Shown piece by piece: positions 25,663 through 34,682 of a stretch of 64,000 nucleotides of DNA. Origin of the DNA: an uncultured Christensenella sp. (lineage in GTDB: Bacteria > Bacillota > Clostridia > Christensenellales > Borkfalkiaceae); NCBI GenBank assembly GCA_905203015.1, contig CAJKUC010000004.1, forward strand, positions 57,682 through 121,681. The letters run 5' to 3'. The position numbers and the translations under genes are program-made. Under the pieces are notes generated by a model that was not told the DNA's origin, searched no databases, and was given only the letters and a program-made list of their open reading frames with translations. The stretch's first letter is position 1; every line of letters begins with the position of its first letter.

Positions 25663-26565
25663 ATGACGGATTGCGTGATTATAGGAAGCGGCATGGCGGG
25701 AATTTCGGCGGCGTTGACGTTAAAGGCGCAGGGGGTATCTTTTGTATTGATCGGAAACCCCGATCTGAGCATGAAGATAGGAAAAGCGGAAAAAATTACG
25801 AATTATCCCGCGTTCTGCGAGGGCTCGGGGGAAGCGTTGCGTAATCTTTTAAAGCGACAATTGCGGGAAAACGGCATAGAGGTGAAAGCGGGGCGCGCCG
25901 TCGGCGTATACGCGGGGAAAAATTTCGTAAGCGTGCAGACGGATCGGGACGAATGGATCGAAGCGAAGAGCGCGATTCTTGCCTGCGGAGTTGGAACCGC
26001 CGTGCAGGCGGAGGGCGAAAGCGAATTTTTGGGCAGAGGGGTGAGTTATTGCGCTACGTGCGACGGTGCTTTATATAAAGGCAAAACCATAGTGGCAGCG
26101 GCGGGATCTTCCGCATTTGAGAAAGAGGCGGAAATGCTGGAAAATTTCGCGGGGAAGTTTTATTTCGTGCCGCTGTATAAAAATTGCACGTTTCAGCCGA
26201 AGAAAAGCGGAACGGAAATTTTTACGGACGGATTGGTGAGGATCGAAGGCGGCTTGCGCGCGGAAAGAGCGGTGTTTAAAAATCGTACGGTGACGGCGGA
26301 CGGGATATTTCTTCTGAAAGACAGCGTGCCGCTTTCCGCCGTTTGCGGCGGATTGAAAACGGACGGCAGGCACGTGATTACGGACAGGAGCATGCATACG
26401 AATCTGAAAGGCGTTTTCGCGGCGGGCGATTGTACGGGCAGACCGTATCAGTATGCCAAAGCGGCGGGCGAGGGAAACGTGGCTGCGCATTCCGTAACCG
26501 AATATCTGCGGGATTCGGAGCATGGCGAGGCAAAGGTTGCGGCAGAAAGCGAAAAAATGCCGTAA
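25663..26565 (+). CDS. Thioredoxin-reductase-like flavoprotein with degenerate NADPH site
   Basis: 300 residues from ATG 25663 (AAGGAG 9 bp upstream). FAD-binding IGSGMAGISAA near 7-17, redox-active Cys130 and Cys133 in SYCATCDGALY, and GVFAAGDCTG near 263-272. The NADPH segment reads IVAAAGSSAFEKEA, not the usual GGGNSA form, and the HRR-type basic motif for the 2'-phosphate is absent. Known ferredoxin-dependent flavin thioredoxin reductases of Clostridia show such decay, so the electron donor may be ferredoxin. The reaction, reduction of thioredoxin or a similar small protein, is inferred. Confidence 0.8.
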   Translation: MTDCVIIGSGMAGISAALTLKAQGVSFVLIGNPDLSMKIGKAEKITNYPAFCEGSGEALRNLLKRQLRENGIEVKAGRAVGVYAGKNFVSVQTDRDEWIEAKSAILACGVGTAVQAEGESEFLGRGVSYCATCDGALYKGKTIVAAAGSSAFEKEAEMLENFAGKFYFVPLYKNCTFQPKKSGTEIFTDGLVRIEGGLRAERAVFKNRTVTADGIFLLKDSVPLSAVCGGLKTDGRHVITDRSMHTNLKGVFAAGDCTGRPYQYAKAAGEGNVAAHSVTEYLRDSEHGEAKVAAESEKMP

Positions 26566-26726
26566 CGAAGAAAAAACGCGAAATCTTCGGGAAAGGACGG
26601 GAGATTTTCACGGAATATGCTGCGTCGAAGCCATTTGCCGCGTTGAAGCGGCGGGGCGAAAGACGGGCGGGCGAAAACGGAATAAAAATACGAAAAAAAC
26701 GGGCGATTTCGGCACATACTGCGGGT

Positions 26727-27536
26727 ATGAAAAAGATCGCCCGTTTTGCCTTGTACGTAAAAGAAAGATATGATTTTCTCGCCCGTAAAAGGTATTCCAC
26801 GCTGGCGGGAACGTTCGTATATTTTCTGGTGATGTCCGTCATGCCGTTCGCCGTATGGCTGACGATTCTGTTTGGGCGTGCGAATCTGCCGATCGAAAGA
26901 GTGCTGGAAATGCCCGTTTTTTCATCGGTAGAAAAGATTTTTTCGTATATACGCACGGAGGCGGAAGAGGCGCGCAAGGGCGCTTCCGCGATCCTTATCG
27001 GAACGACGTTGTATTCGACGACGGGATTTTTTTATCATCTTCGGCGAGGCGGCGAAATTCTGTACGGATATACGATGAAAAAAAGCGGCTGGAAAGTGCG
27101 GATTTCCGCTTTGTTGTTTTCGCTTTCCGTGATGACGGCAACCGCGTTGATCGTTACGGCGTATGCGGGCGGCGCGTTTTTGTTTTCCCGCGTGTTTTCC
27201 GGGATCGCGCTGCGCGTTCTGAATTACGTATGGCTGCTGATTCTTTCTTTTTTTCTCGTGCTGATGCTGAACGCGTACGCATGCCCCTATAAAACGCATT
27301 TCCGCGTAATATGGAAGGGAACGTGTTTCACCGTGGCGGCGTGGGCGGCGGCTCTTGTCTGGTTTTCCGTGTTTCTGAAATTCGGGAGGACGGACCGATT
27401 ATACGGGGCGATCAGTACGGTGATCGTGTTTCTTTTATGGCTGTACGTTCTGATGATGTGTTTTGCGGCGGGCGTGGCGTTCAACAGCGAGGCGTTTGAA
27501 AAGCGCAATACGGGGAAAGAAGAAAAGACTCTTTGA
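26727..27536 (+). CDS. YihY/BrkB (UPF0761) family membrane protein
   Basis: 269 residues from ATG 26727. Six helices; typical features are the N-terminal RYSTLAGTFVYFLVMSVMPF, the central GFFYHLRRGGEILYG, and YGAISTVIVFLLWLYVLMMCFAAGVAFN near the end. Once called ribonuclease BN by mistake; the family is of unknown transport or envelope function. The ribosome site is weak. Ends just before the SRP RNA terminator on the other strand. Confidence 0.85.
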   Translation: MKKIARFALYVKERYDFLARKRYSTLAGTFVYFLVMSVMPFAVWLTILFGRANLPIERVLEMPVFSSVEKIFSYIRTEAEEARKGASAILIGTTLYSTTGFFYHLRRGGEILYGYTMKKSGWKVRISALLFSLSVMTATALIVTAYAGGAFLFSRVFSGIALRVLNYVWLLILSFFLVLMLNAYACPYKTHFRVIWKGTCFTVAAWAAALVWFSVFLKFGRTDRLYGAISTVIVFLLWLYVLMMCFAAGVAFNSEAFEKRNTGKEEKTL

Positions 27537-27612
27537 AAAAGAGCCCTCGGGGAAAACGCGAAAAAAACGCGTCGGAACGCGTGAAAACGCATAAAAACGT
27601 ATAAAAAAGCAT

Positions 27613-27647
27613 AAAAAAACGCGGGCGTATTTTCGGTACGCCGCGCG
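27613..27647 (-). terminator. Terminator of the SRP RNA gene
   Basis: On the minus strand a GC-rich stem, CGCGGCGTA-type arm with TACGCCCGCG across CCGAAAA (one bulge), followed by seven T (27613-27619). Confidence 0.7.
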
Positions 27648-27674
27648 CCGTAGTACAAAAAAACTGCGCGATCC

Positions 27675-27930
27675 TTTTTTGACAGACGACACCGAAGAGG
27701 GAACGCCGCAGGCGACTCCTTCAAAGCAACCTTATGGCACACGCAAAGCACCGTTTAGTGCTGCTTCGTCCCCGACCTGACACGGTTCGCGGGTTTACGT
27801 TGCATAAGACCTTGAAATCAACATCCCTTACGGCGCGCATACCTTCCATGACGTTTGCCGGGAAAGGCATTCGGTCCGGCTATAGCGGATTGCCGGTGCA
27901 GAGAGCCGCTGCTTCTCCACCTACGCGCAT
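27675..27930 (-). ncRNA. ffs: Signal recognition particle RNA, long form with Alu domain
   Basis: Read on the minus strand, the S-domain core GTCAGGTCGGGGACGAAGCA matches the conserved apical loop region that binds Ffh (E. coli GTCAGGTCCGGAAGGAAGCAGC). Upstream in the RNA is GGTGGAGAAGCAGCGGCTC and CACCGGCAATCCGCTATAG, the Gram-positive Alu domain. The 5' end is set by the promoter at 27937; the 3' end is approximate. It guides co-translational membrane targeting. Confidence 0.92.
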
Positions 27931-27936
27931 TAACCG

Positions 27937-27966
27937 CATTATAGCATACTTTAAAAAAAAAGGCAA
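27937..27966 (-). promoter_or_regulatory. Promoter of SRP RNA
   Basis: On the minus strand TTGCCT (27961-27966), 18-bp spacer, TATAAT (27937-27942), 7 bp before the likely RNA start. Confidence 0.75.
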
Positions 27967-28039
27967 CCGTTTTTTTACGCGCTTTTTCCCTTTTTAAGGG
28001 GTTTTTACGCGCTTTTACGTTTTTAACGCCGATGAATCC

Positions 28040-28068
28040 TTGACAAACAACGAGCAAAAGGGTATAAT
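28040..28068 (+). promoter_or_regulatory. Promoter of the Mrp ATPase gene
   Basis: TTGACA (28040-28045), 17-bp spacer, TATAAT (28063-28068). Leader of about 85 nt. Confidence 0.85.
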
Positions 28069-28160
28069 AAACAGGCAGTTTTCCCGAAGAGAAAAATGCT
28101 CCGAAATATGCGGGGCAGGCGCGCTTGCGCAGAAAAAAAGGGAAAACGGGGAGAGTAACC

Positions 28161-28988
28161 ATGGCGGAATGTACGCACGATTGTTCGTCCTGCGGGAAGA
28201 GTTGTTCGGACGAGCAGAAAAAAGAAAGTTTTCTGAAGAAGCCGCACGCAAAATCGTCGATTAAAAAAGTGATCGCGGTGGTGAGCGGCAAAGGCGGAGT
28301 GGGAAAATCGATGACTACGTCGCTTCTCGCTTCGTATGCGCATAAAAAAGGGTTGTCCGTGGGGATTATGGACGCGGATATCACGGGGCCGTCGATTCCG
28401 CGCATGTTCGGCGTGAACGAACGCGCCACGGCGGAAGAGGACGGATTGAACACCGTACTGACCCCTTCGGGGATACAGTTGATGTCGATGAATCTGCTCC
28501 TCGAAAACGAGAACGATCCCGTGATCTGGCGAGGGATGATGATAGCGGGAACGGTACAGCAGTTTTGGACGGACGTGATCTGGCGCGACGTGGATCTTCT
28601 GTTTATCGATATGCCGCCCGGAACGGGTGACGTTCCGCTCACCGTATTTCAGAGCATTCCGATTTCCGGCGTGGTGGTGGTGACTACGCCGCAGGATCTT
28701 GTGAAAATGGTGGTGGAAAAAGCCGTGAAAATGGCCGAAATGATGAATATTCCCGTGCTCGGGCTGGTGGAAAACATGAGTTATATTACCTGCCCCGACT
28801 GCGGCAAAAAAATCGAGGTGTTCGGCGAGAGCAAGGCGGACGCGATCGCTGCGGAATACGGGATTCCCGCCGTTGCGAAAATGCCGATCGATCCGAAGAT
28901 CGCTTCGCTTGCCGATTGCGGCAGAATCGAAGATTACGACGGCGCCGCGCTGAAAGACGTATACGACAGAATTTCGGAAGCGAAATAA
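28161..28988 (+). CDS. Mrp/NBP35-family iron-sulfur carrier ATPase
   Basis: 275 residues from ATG 28161. N-terminal cysteines at 4, 8, 11 and 15 form a ferredoxin-like cluster motif; the deviant Walker A is VSGKGGVGKS near 40-49, followed by MDADITGPS and FIDMPPGTGD. Near the C-terminus CPDC (about 213-216) is the bridging CxxC that holds a labile Fe-S cluster in the dimer. Assembles and delivers Fe-S clusters. Own promoter and terminator, so a single-gene unit. Confidence 0.93.
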   Translation: MAECTHDCSSCGKSCSDEQKKESFLKKPHAKSSIKKVIAVVSGKGGVGKSMTTSLLASYAHKKGLSVGIMDADITGPSIPRMFGVNERATAEEDGLNTVLTPSGIQLMSMNLLLENENDPVIWRGMMIAGTVQQFWTDVIWRDVDLLFIDMPPGTGDVPLTVFQSIPISGVVVVTTPQDLVKMVVEKAVKMAEMMNIPVLGLVENMSYITCPDCGKKIEVFGESKADAIAAEYGIPAVAKMPIDPKIASLADCGRIEDYDGAALKDVYDRISEAK

Positions 28989-29097
28989 TCCGCGCGTACA
29001 AACAGAATAAAAAGCAACCGTTTCGACGGAAGTCGGGCTGTTCTCATAAGAAAACGGTAAAAGTGAATTTTTAAAATCACACGATCGGAGAACGAAA

Positions 29098-29134
29098 AGG
29101 TTTGCGGAAAAAATTTTTTCCGCAAGCCTTTTTT
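29098..29134 (+). terminator. Rho-independent terminator of the Mrp gene
   Basis: 16-bp arms AGGTTTGCGGAAAAAA (29098-29113) and TTTTTTCCGCAAGCCT (29114-29129), then T run. Confidence 0.8.
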
Positions 29135-29167
29135 GCATATCCGGAAGGAAAAACGAAACCCGCTCGC

Positions 29168-29234
29168 TTTACAATCAATTTACCGTAATATTACGTTTAA
29201 CTGTAAGATTCTTTAACGGCGGATATGTTATACT
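29168..29234 (+). promoter_or_regulatory. Pho-box-like repeats and -10 box
   Basis: TTTAC at 29168 and 29179, ATTAC at 29190 and TTTAA at 29212 are in phase at 11-bp steps (one step, 29201, is poor); TATACT follows at 29229-29234. No -35 consensus, as in activator-dependent promoters. PhoP of Bacillota binds 11-bp-spaced TTAACA-like repeats. A coincidence in AT-rich DNA is possible. Confidence 0.35.
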
Positions 29235-29331
29235 TTATCATGAAATCGGGAACGATGCTTCGTCGGTTTCGTAATATTGCAGTTTGGCGGAAGACGACTG
29301 AAATTAAACAATATTTAGTATGAGGGTTCAC

Positions 29332-29772
29332 ATGAAAAAGAAAAGATTATCGGCAATTTTTATGGCGTTGGCGCTTTGCGTTTCTCTGAGTGCAGCCACG
29401 GCTTGTTCCGCTTCCGATAACGGAGAAAAGCCCGGGAGCGGGATTGACGCTCCGGGCGGGAATACCGACGGAACGGTTTCGCACAATTTTATCGCGATAA
29501 AAAATATAAGCGAAAACGAAATCGATCTTACGGGCTATACCGTTTCTTATTCCGAAAACGGTACGGATTTGGCGGAAAAATCTCTTTCCGGTTCGATTGC
29601 GGCCGGGGAAGTGTATATCATCCGCTGTGCGGCGGCGAATACGACAAGCGCGGTGATTAACGTCGCGGATACCGACGATAATTCGGCGGATTTTGAAGCG
29701 GTGTCTTTCAAAGGCGAAGCGCAGGGTTCGGAAAAAGCGACAACGTATATGAAAAAACTCGGGCTGGAATAA
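29332..29772 (+). CDS. Lipoprotein with lamin-tail-like domain
   Basis: 146 residues from ATG 29332 (GAGG 6 bp upstream). Signal peptide with Cys at about 25 in SAATAC-SAS, so probably lipidated at the outer face. After a Gly-rich linker the domain IAIKNISENEIDLTGYTVSY with GSIAAGEVYIIRC resembles the lamin-tail domain that occurs in secreted bacterial nucleases and adhesins. Only this one domain is present and there is no catalytic part. Function unknown. Confidence 0.65.
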   Translation: MKKKRLSAIFMALALCVSLSAATACSASDNGEKPGSGIDAPGGNTDGTVSHNFIAIKNISENEIDLTGYTVSYSENGTDLAEKSLSGSIAAGEVYIIRCAAANTTSAVINVADTDDNSADFEAVSFKGEAQGSEKATTYMKKLGLE

Positions 29773-29962
29773 GCCTGGGAAAGACAAGAAACGGTGAAAG
29801 AAAAGGCACTGTTTTATGCGGCGCCCGATCGGAAAAAAATCGCTCCTTTATCGGAAATTTTCTGTGAAAATCGCGGTAAAGGGGCGGTTGTTTTTATATG
29901 CGGTTGTATGTTGACGGTATGCAGAATTTAAAATCGTTGAAAGAAAGGCTATGAAACGCGCG

Positions 29963-30844
29963 TTATTCGTGCAATTCGATCGACCATGCGGTTTCGTACG
30001 TTTCTCCTGCGGGAAGAAGAATCGCGTCTTCCTTTTTTTCGAGATCGTAACGCTTGCCGTCGGTGGCGGGAAGCGACGTCCACGGTTCGAGGCAGATGAA
30101 AGGCGCGTCGCTTGCCAGCGTGTGCCATAATCCGAGATAGCGGAAACCGGGATAACGAAGCGTGATATAGCGTTTGGAGCGTTTGCGCTTCAACGAAACT
30201 TCGCGGCACGTTTTCGCCAGAATCACGGCGTCGTCGTCAAACATATTATGCGAAAGCGGAATGCGGTTGTTTGCCGTTACGGGATAGGGCTTGCGTTCGC
30301 CGGAAACGAGTTTCGACGGCGCAAGCAGGCATTGTTCCACCGCCGTTTTCTCGGGAAATTCGAGGAAATAATCTTCAAATTTCCCCGTAGGGTGGAAGGG
30401 AACGTTAAAGCCGGGATGTCCGCCGAGGCAGAACGCGATCGAAGAAGAATCGACGTTTTTCACGCGGTAGGAAACGTTCAAAACGCTGCCGTTGATTTCG
30501 TAAATCACGTAGAAAACGAATTTGCAGGGGTACGCTTTCAATGTGTCTTTGTTGTAAGAAAAAGAAAGAATCAGTTTCGTCGCCGTGCGGTCTTCCAGAA
30601 TAAATTCGTTGTCCCGAGCCAGGCCGTGCGGGCGGATTTCGTACGTTTTTCCGCGGAAATCGTATTTTCCGCCGTAAGGTCTGCCGACGATCGGGAAGAG
30701 ATTGTACGCTCTGCCCTTCCAGTATTGTTCGTCGCCCTGCCAGAGGTATTCCGTATCCGTCTTTTTGGAATTGATCGTTTTAAGTTGCGCGCCCGCCGTT
30801 TCCACGCCGATTTTCAGCGCGGAGTTTTCGATTTCGTAATACAT
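29963..30844 (-). CDS. Aldose 1-epimerase family protein
   Basis: 293 residues. Galactose-mutarotase-like fold: GRAYNLFPIVGRPYGGKY near 44-61, PHGLARDNEF (the catalytic-region His) near 72-81, GGHPGFNVPF (second active-site His) near 141-150, and CLEPWTSLP (late acidic residue). The LacX-like subgroup acts on sugars or sugar phosphates; substrate not readable. GGAGA site 5 bp upstream of ATG. Own promoter. Confidence 0.88.
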   Translation of the reverse strand: MYYEIENSALKIGVETAGAQLKTINSKKTDTEYLWQGDEQYWKGRAYNLFPIVGRPYGGKYDFRGKTYEIRPHGLARDNEFILEDRTATKLILSFSYNKDTLKAYPCKFVFYVIYEINGSVLNVSYRVKNVDSSSIAFCLGGHPGFNVPFHPTGKFEDYFLEFPEKTAVEQCLLAPSKLVSGERKPYPVTANNRIPLSHNMFDDDAVILAKTCREVSLKRKRSKRYITLRYPGFRYLGLWHTLASDAPFICLEPWTSLPATDGKRYDLEKKEDAILLPAGETYETAWSIELHE

Positions 30845-30875
30845 ATTTTCTCCGTGTACTGCGTTGTTTTTCTTT

Positions 30876-30904
30876 ATTGTAGCACACTTTTTCTTTATTG
30901 TAAA
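30876..30904 (-). promoter_or_regulatory. Promoter of the aldose epimerase gene
   Basis: On the minus strand TTTACA (30899-30904), 17-bp spacer, TACAAT (30876-30881). Confidence 0.75.
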
Positions 30905-31391
30905 GAAAAGATCGGGAAAAATATGAAAATCACGGGCGGAAAATTACGGCACCGGCAACGAAAAAGCAAAAATAATTGCTTGCCGCGTCGGCGGGAAAAC
31001 ATGCCGATTTTTGTCGGTTTTACGAAAAATTGATAAAATGCAAACGAAAATTTAACTTTTTTCAACCTTACACGGTAAATTTTAAATAAAAATAACAAAA
31101 ACTGTGAAAAAAATATAAAATAAAAAAGGATTTTGTAAATTTCTGCTTCTTACCCGTTGCGCTTGCGCCGCTGTGATATAATTATAAAGGCGGGAATCGC
31201 GATCGCGGCGCAAAAAGCGACGAAAACACGAAGATAAGGCGAAAATTCCGCGCCGGAAAACCGGGAAAACATTCCTCGTATTCCTTCGGAAACGGGTTCG
31301 GGGCTTATATATATTTGTTGTTGCTGTAATCAGGCGTTTTTTAACTTTAGGAAGAGGGGATTCCCCTCGTTTCGGGACAAAAAAGAAGAAT
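30905..31391 (+). other. Intergenic region ahead of the Na/Pi cotransporter
   Basis: 487 bp without a gene. A -10 box TATAAT at 31177-31182 lacks a clear -35. A perfect short palindrome GAGGGGATTCCCCTC lies at 31364-31378, just before the start codon, and may be a hairpin or operator. AT-rich to about 31140. Confidence 0.4.
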
Positions 31392-33050
31392 ATGGAATAC
31401 GTTTATTCGATCATAAAGATTCTGGCGGGTTGCGGCGTTTTTCTGCTCGGCTTCAAACTGCTTTCCGACAATATGGAAAAATTGGCGGGAAACGGCTTGA
31501 AAAGGCTGTTCAATAAAACGTCGGATAAAAAACTCGTAGGCGTTGGGCTCGGCGCGGCGGCTACCGCCGTGGTGCAGAGTTCCGCAATCACCACCGTGAT
31601 GGTGATCGGTTTCGTGAACACGGGGATTATGTCGCTGAAACAGGCGACGGCGATCATCATGGGCGCGAATATCGGCACCACGATCACGGCGCAGATCGTG
31701 GCGTTGCAGGCTTTTAAACTCAACGTGTTTTTCATGATTCCCGTTTTCGTGGGCATGGCGATGAACATGTTCTCGAAAAAGGATAAAGTGCGGCTGGCGG
31801 GAATCGCTCTCGCGGGGCTGGGGCTCGTTTTCGTGGGGCTGAACGTGATGAGCGAAGCAATGGAAAACGAACTGATGCACGAAGCATTGAAAAATCTGCT
31901 TGCGAAAGTGAGCAACCCGTTTTTATTGCTGTTCGTGGGCGTTGCGTTCACCGCATTGATGCAATCTTCCAGCGCGGTGACCACGATCGTGATCACGATG
32001 GCTACGCAGGGGCTGATCGTAGGAAACGGCGGAAATTCCGTTCTGTTCGTGATTCTGGGCTCGAATATCGGCAGTTGCGTAACGGCGCTGATCTCTTCCA
32101 TAGGCACCAGCGTGAACGCGCGGCGCGCCAGCGTGATCCATCTGTTATTCAACGTGATCGGCACGTTTATTTTCATGGTCGTGCTGCTTGCGTTTCCCTC
32201 GTTCCAGCAAAACACGTTCGAGCGTTGGTTCTCTTCGCCCGAAACGCAGATCGCCATGTTCCACACCTTTTTCAACGTGGTGTGCACCTGTCTGTTTTTG
32301 CCGTTTACCGATCTTTTGGTGAAACTGGCAATGCTGATTGTGCCCGAAAACAAGAAGGAAGAGGAAAAAGAAAATGAAGAAGACGGCATGAAATTCGTGT
32401 ATATGGATAAACGCTTCCTCACGTCTCCCGCGCTGGCGATCAGCCAATTGAAAAAAGAAACGTTCCGCATGGCGGATATGGCGATGGCGAGCCTTGCCAC
32501 GGCATTCAACGGATTTATTCATCGCGATATGTCCACCGTGGAAAAAGTGGCGGCGAACAACGAACGGATCGCCGATTTAAGCAAAGCGATCAGCGATTAT
32601 CTGGTGAAAGTGTCGGCGGCGGGGCCTTCGCTCGACGACGAAAAGAAAATCAGCGCGATGCACAATAACGTGGGCGACATCGTGAGAATTTCGGAACTTG
32701 CCGACAACCTTACGAAATACACGAAAAAGACGGTGAACGAAAATCTTACTTTCTCCCCCGCGGTGGGTACGCAACTTACGGAAATGTACGCTCTGTTGCA
32801 GGAACAGTATTCTCTTGTGAAACGCGTGGTGTTGATGAAGGAATACGATCTTCGCGACGATTCGGATAAAGTGGAAGATCGCGTGGATAACATGCGCCGT
32901 TCGCTGATTTCCGATCATATCGATCGTATGCAGCGCGGCGAATGCAACGCGGAAAACAATCCCGTGTTCATCAATCTCGTTGCCAACCTCGAACGTGTGG
33001 GGGATCACCTCAATTACGTGGCGCACAGCGTAGACGGTTACGTTGCCTGA
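31392..33050 (+). CDS. Na+/phosphate cotransporter with PhoU-like domain
   Basis: 552 residues. Two inverted membrane repeats with the signature QSSAITTVMVIGFVN near 58-72 and QSSSAVTTIVITMATQG near 194-210, each followed by GANIGTTITA / GSNIGSCVTAL. The C-terminal 190 residues (from about 360) are helical PhoU-like with NDVIRISELA-type helices (here NNVGDIVRISELADNLTKY). Takes up phosphate or acts in phosphate homeostasis. Ribosome site is weak (AGAAGAAT). Confidence 0.92.
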   Translation: MEYVYSIIKILAGCGVFLLGFKLLSDNMEKLAGNGLKRLFNKTSDKKLVGVGLGAAATAVVQSSAITTVMVIGFVNTGIMSLKQATAIIMGANIGTTITAQIVALQAFKLNVFFMIPVFVGMAMNMFSKKDKVRLAGIALAGLGLVFVGLNVMSEAMENELMHEALKNLLAKVSNPFLLLFVGVAFTALMQSSSAVTTIVITMATQGLIVGNGGNSVLFVILGSNIGSCVTALISSIGTSVNARRASVIHLLFNVIGTFIFMVVLLAFPSFQQNTFERWFSSPETQIAMFHTFFNVVCTCLFLPFTDLLVKLAMLIVPENKKEEEKENEEDGMKFVYMDKRFLTSPALAISQLKKETFRMADMAMASLATAFNGFIHRDMSTVEKVAANNERIADLSKAISDYLVKVSAAGPSLDDEKKISAMHNNVGDIVRISELADNLTKYTKKTVNENLTFSPAVGTQLTEMYALLQEQYSLVKRVVLMKEYDLRDDSDKVEDRVDNMRRSLISDHIDRMQRGECNAENNPVFINLVANLERVGDHLNYVAHSVDGYVA

Positions 33051-33250
33051 AAAAGGCGATCGGTATTCTTTTCGGGGCGGCGGATAATTTCAATTTCATA
33101 CGTATCGTTTGATTGCGTGCGGATTCGCGGACGAGGGCTTTCGTTACGCGAATCCGTATTTTTTCACTTTCCTTACACAAAAGCGCGGAACGGAAATGAA
33201 ATTTCACGGAATTTTTAATTTTTGCGGCGTGCTTTTTTTGCCGCTCATGC

Positions 33251-33279
33251 TTGACGAAAAAATAATAAAGTGCTACAAT
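33251..33279 (+). promoter_or_regulatory. Promoter of anchored propeller gene
   Basis: TTGACG (33251-33256), 17-bp spacer, TACAAT (33274-33279). Confidence 0.75.
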
Positions 33280-33347
33280 ACGGCTGAACGGAGCGGCGCG
33301 TTAAAATGCAGAACGAATCTGAAATGCGGCGGTTCTGATATAAAAAA

Positions 33348-34451
33348 ATGGAAAAATGGTGCGAAATGGCAGAAGAAAAGACGAAAACGGCAAACGGCGA
33401 AGAGACGGTGAAAAAGACGAAGAAAAAGCCGTGGCAGAAGGCGCTGATCGCGCTCGGTTGCGTGGCGGGCGCGGTGCTGATCTTCTTTCTCGGCGTGATC
33501 GGGTATTTCCGTATCCCCGTATCCGCGTATTATAAGGCGAGCGAAAAGGCATTCGAGATTCCGGGCAGAGCGGACGGATTCATCGCGCAGGGTATTTCGT
33601 ACGACGAACGCGAAAATACATTTTTCGTGACGGGCTATATGAACGACAAGAGCGTTTCGCCCCTTTACCTGGTGAAAAAAGAAAGCGAAACGTCGAAGAA
33701 AAGTTCGTATAAAACGCTGTATCTGAAAGACGAAAAAGGCGAAGAGTATAAAGGGCATTGCGGCGGGCTTACCGTGCACGGAGATTACATTTACGTGGCG
33801 GGAGGCAGCGAGCATTGCCTGTATGTGTATTCCTATGCCGGGGCGTTGCGGGCGGAGGATAAAGCATATCTCGATTGCGAAGGCACGTTTACCGTTTCGT
33901 CGGAGGACGATTATATGAGCGTGGCGTTCGTCAGTTTGTGGGGCGACGCTCTGGTGGTGGGCGAATTCTACCGCGAGGGGAATTATCCCACGCTCGAATC
34001 GCATAAACGCACCGCTGCCTGCGGGGATTACAATCAGGCGATGGCAGTGTGCTATCCGTTTGCGGACGGCGAAGACGCTTCGTTCGGTTTGAAAAAAACG
34101 CCATCGAAAGCGATTTCCATGCCCGATCTGATTCAGGGCGCTTATTTTAGCGACGGCAAAGCGGTGCTTTCCGCTTCGTATGCGGTGGCGTTTTCTCATC
34201 TGTACGAATACGATCTTTCCAGGGCGGAAACGAACGAGAAAATTACGCTGTTCGGGGTGGAAATGCCTCTGTATTCTTTTGATTCCGATTCGCTTACCCG
34301 CGATATAAAGATCGCGCCGATGTCCGAAGAGATCGTGCTGGTGAACGGAAAAACGTATGTCATGTGCGAATCCGCTTCGGATAAATACATTTTCGGAAAA
34401 TTCACGGGCGCGAAATGGTGCTATGCCACCGATCTTTCCAAAATGAAATAA
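33348..34451 (+). CDS. Membrane-anchored propeller-like protein of unknown function
   Basis: 367 residues. Lys-rich cytoplasmic N-terminus, one transmembrane helix at about 32-52 (ALIALGCVAGAVLIFFLGVI), then an outer domain with blades such as FIAQGISYDERENTFFVTGYM, GLTVHGDYIYVAGGSEHCLYVYSY and ISMPDLIQGAYFSDGKAVLS. Such YncE/SMP-30-like propellers bind ligands or surfaces; no catalytic residue set is evident. Start could be ATG 33348 or 33366; neither has a ribosome site. Confidence 0.7.
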   Translation: MEKWCEMAEEKTKTANGEETVKKTKKKPWQKALIALGCVAGAVLIFFLGVIGYFRIPVSAYYKASEKAFEIPGRADGFIAQGISYDERENTFFVTGYMNDKSVSPLYLVKKESETSKKSSYKTLYLKDEKGEEYKGHCGGLTVHGDYIYVAGGSEHCLYVYSYAGALRAEDKAYLDCEGTFTVSSEDDYMSVAFVSLWGDALVVGEFYREGNYPTLESHKRTAACGDYNQAMAVCYPFADGEDASFGLKKTPSKAISMPDLIQGAYFSDGKAVLSASYAVAFSHLYEYDLSRAETNEKITLFGVEMPLYSFDSDSLTRDIKIAPMSEEIVLVNGKTYVMCESASDKYIFGKFTGAKWCYATDLSKMK

Positions 34452-34538
34452 ATCTTGTTGCGGCGCGTACGTATCGTAACGTATCGTAATAACGTATGCG
34501 CGGCGGGCATAAGGCTCGGTTAATGAAAAAAACAAAGC

Positions 34539-34590
34539 GTTGCCGTTTTTCAGGGAAGAGATTTTCCGAAAAAGCGGCAACATTTTTTTT
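34539..34590 (+). terminator. Rho-independent terminator
   Basis: GTTGCCGTTTTT (34539-34550) pairs with AAAAAGCGGCAAC (34569-34581), one bulge, then eight T. Confidence 0.75.
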
Positions 34591-34682
34591 GCGCGGGAAA
34601 CGTTTTATGAAAAAATCGCGGATATTTTTTCGTAAAGCGGGCTAAACTAAAAGAGAAAAATAAAACAAAGAGGCGCGGCGAG

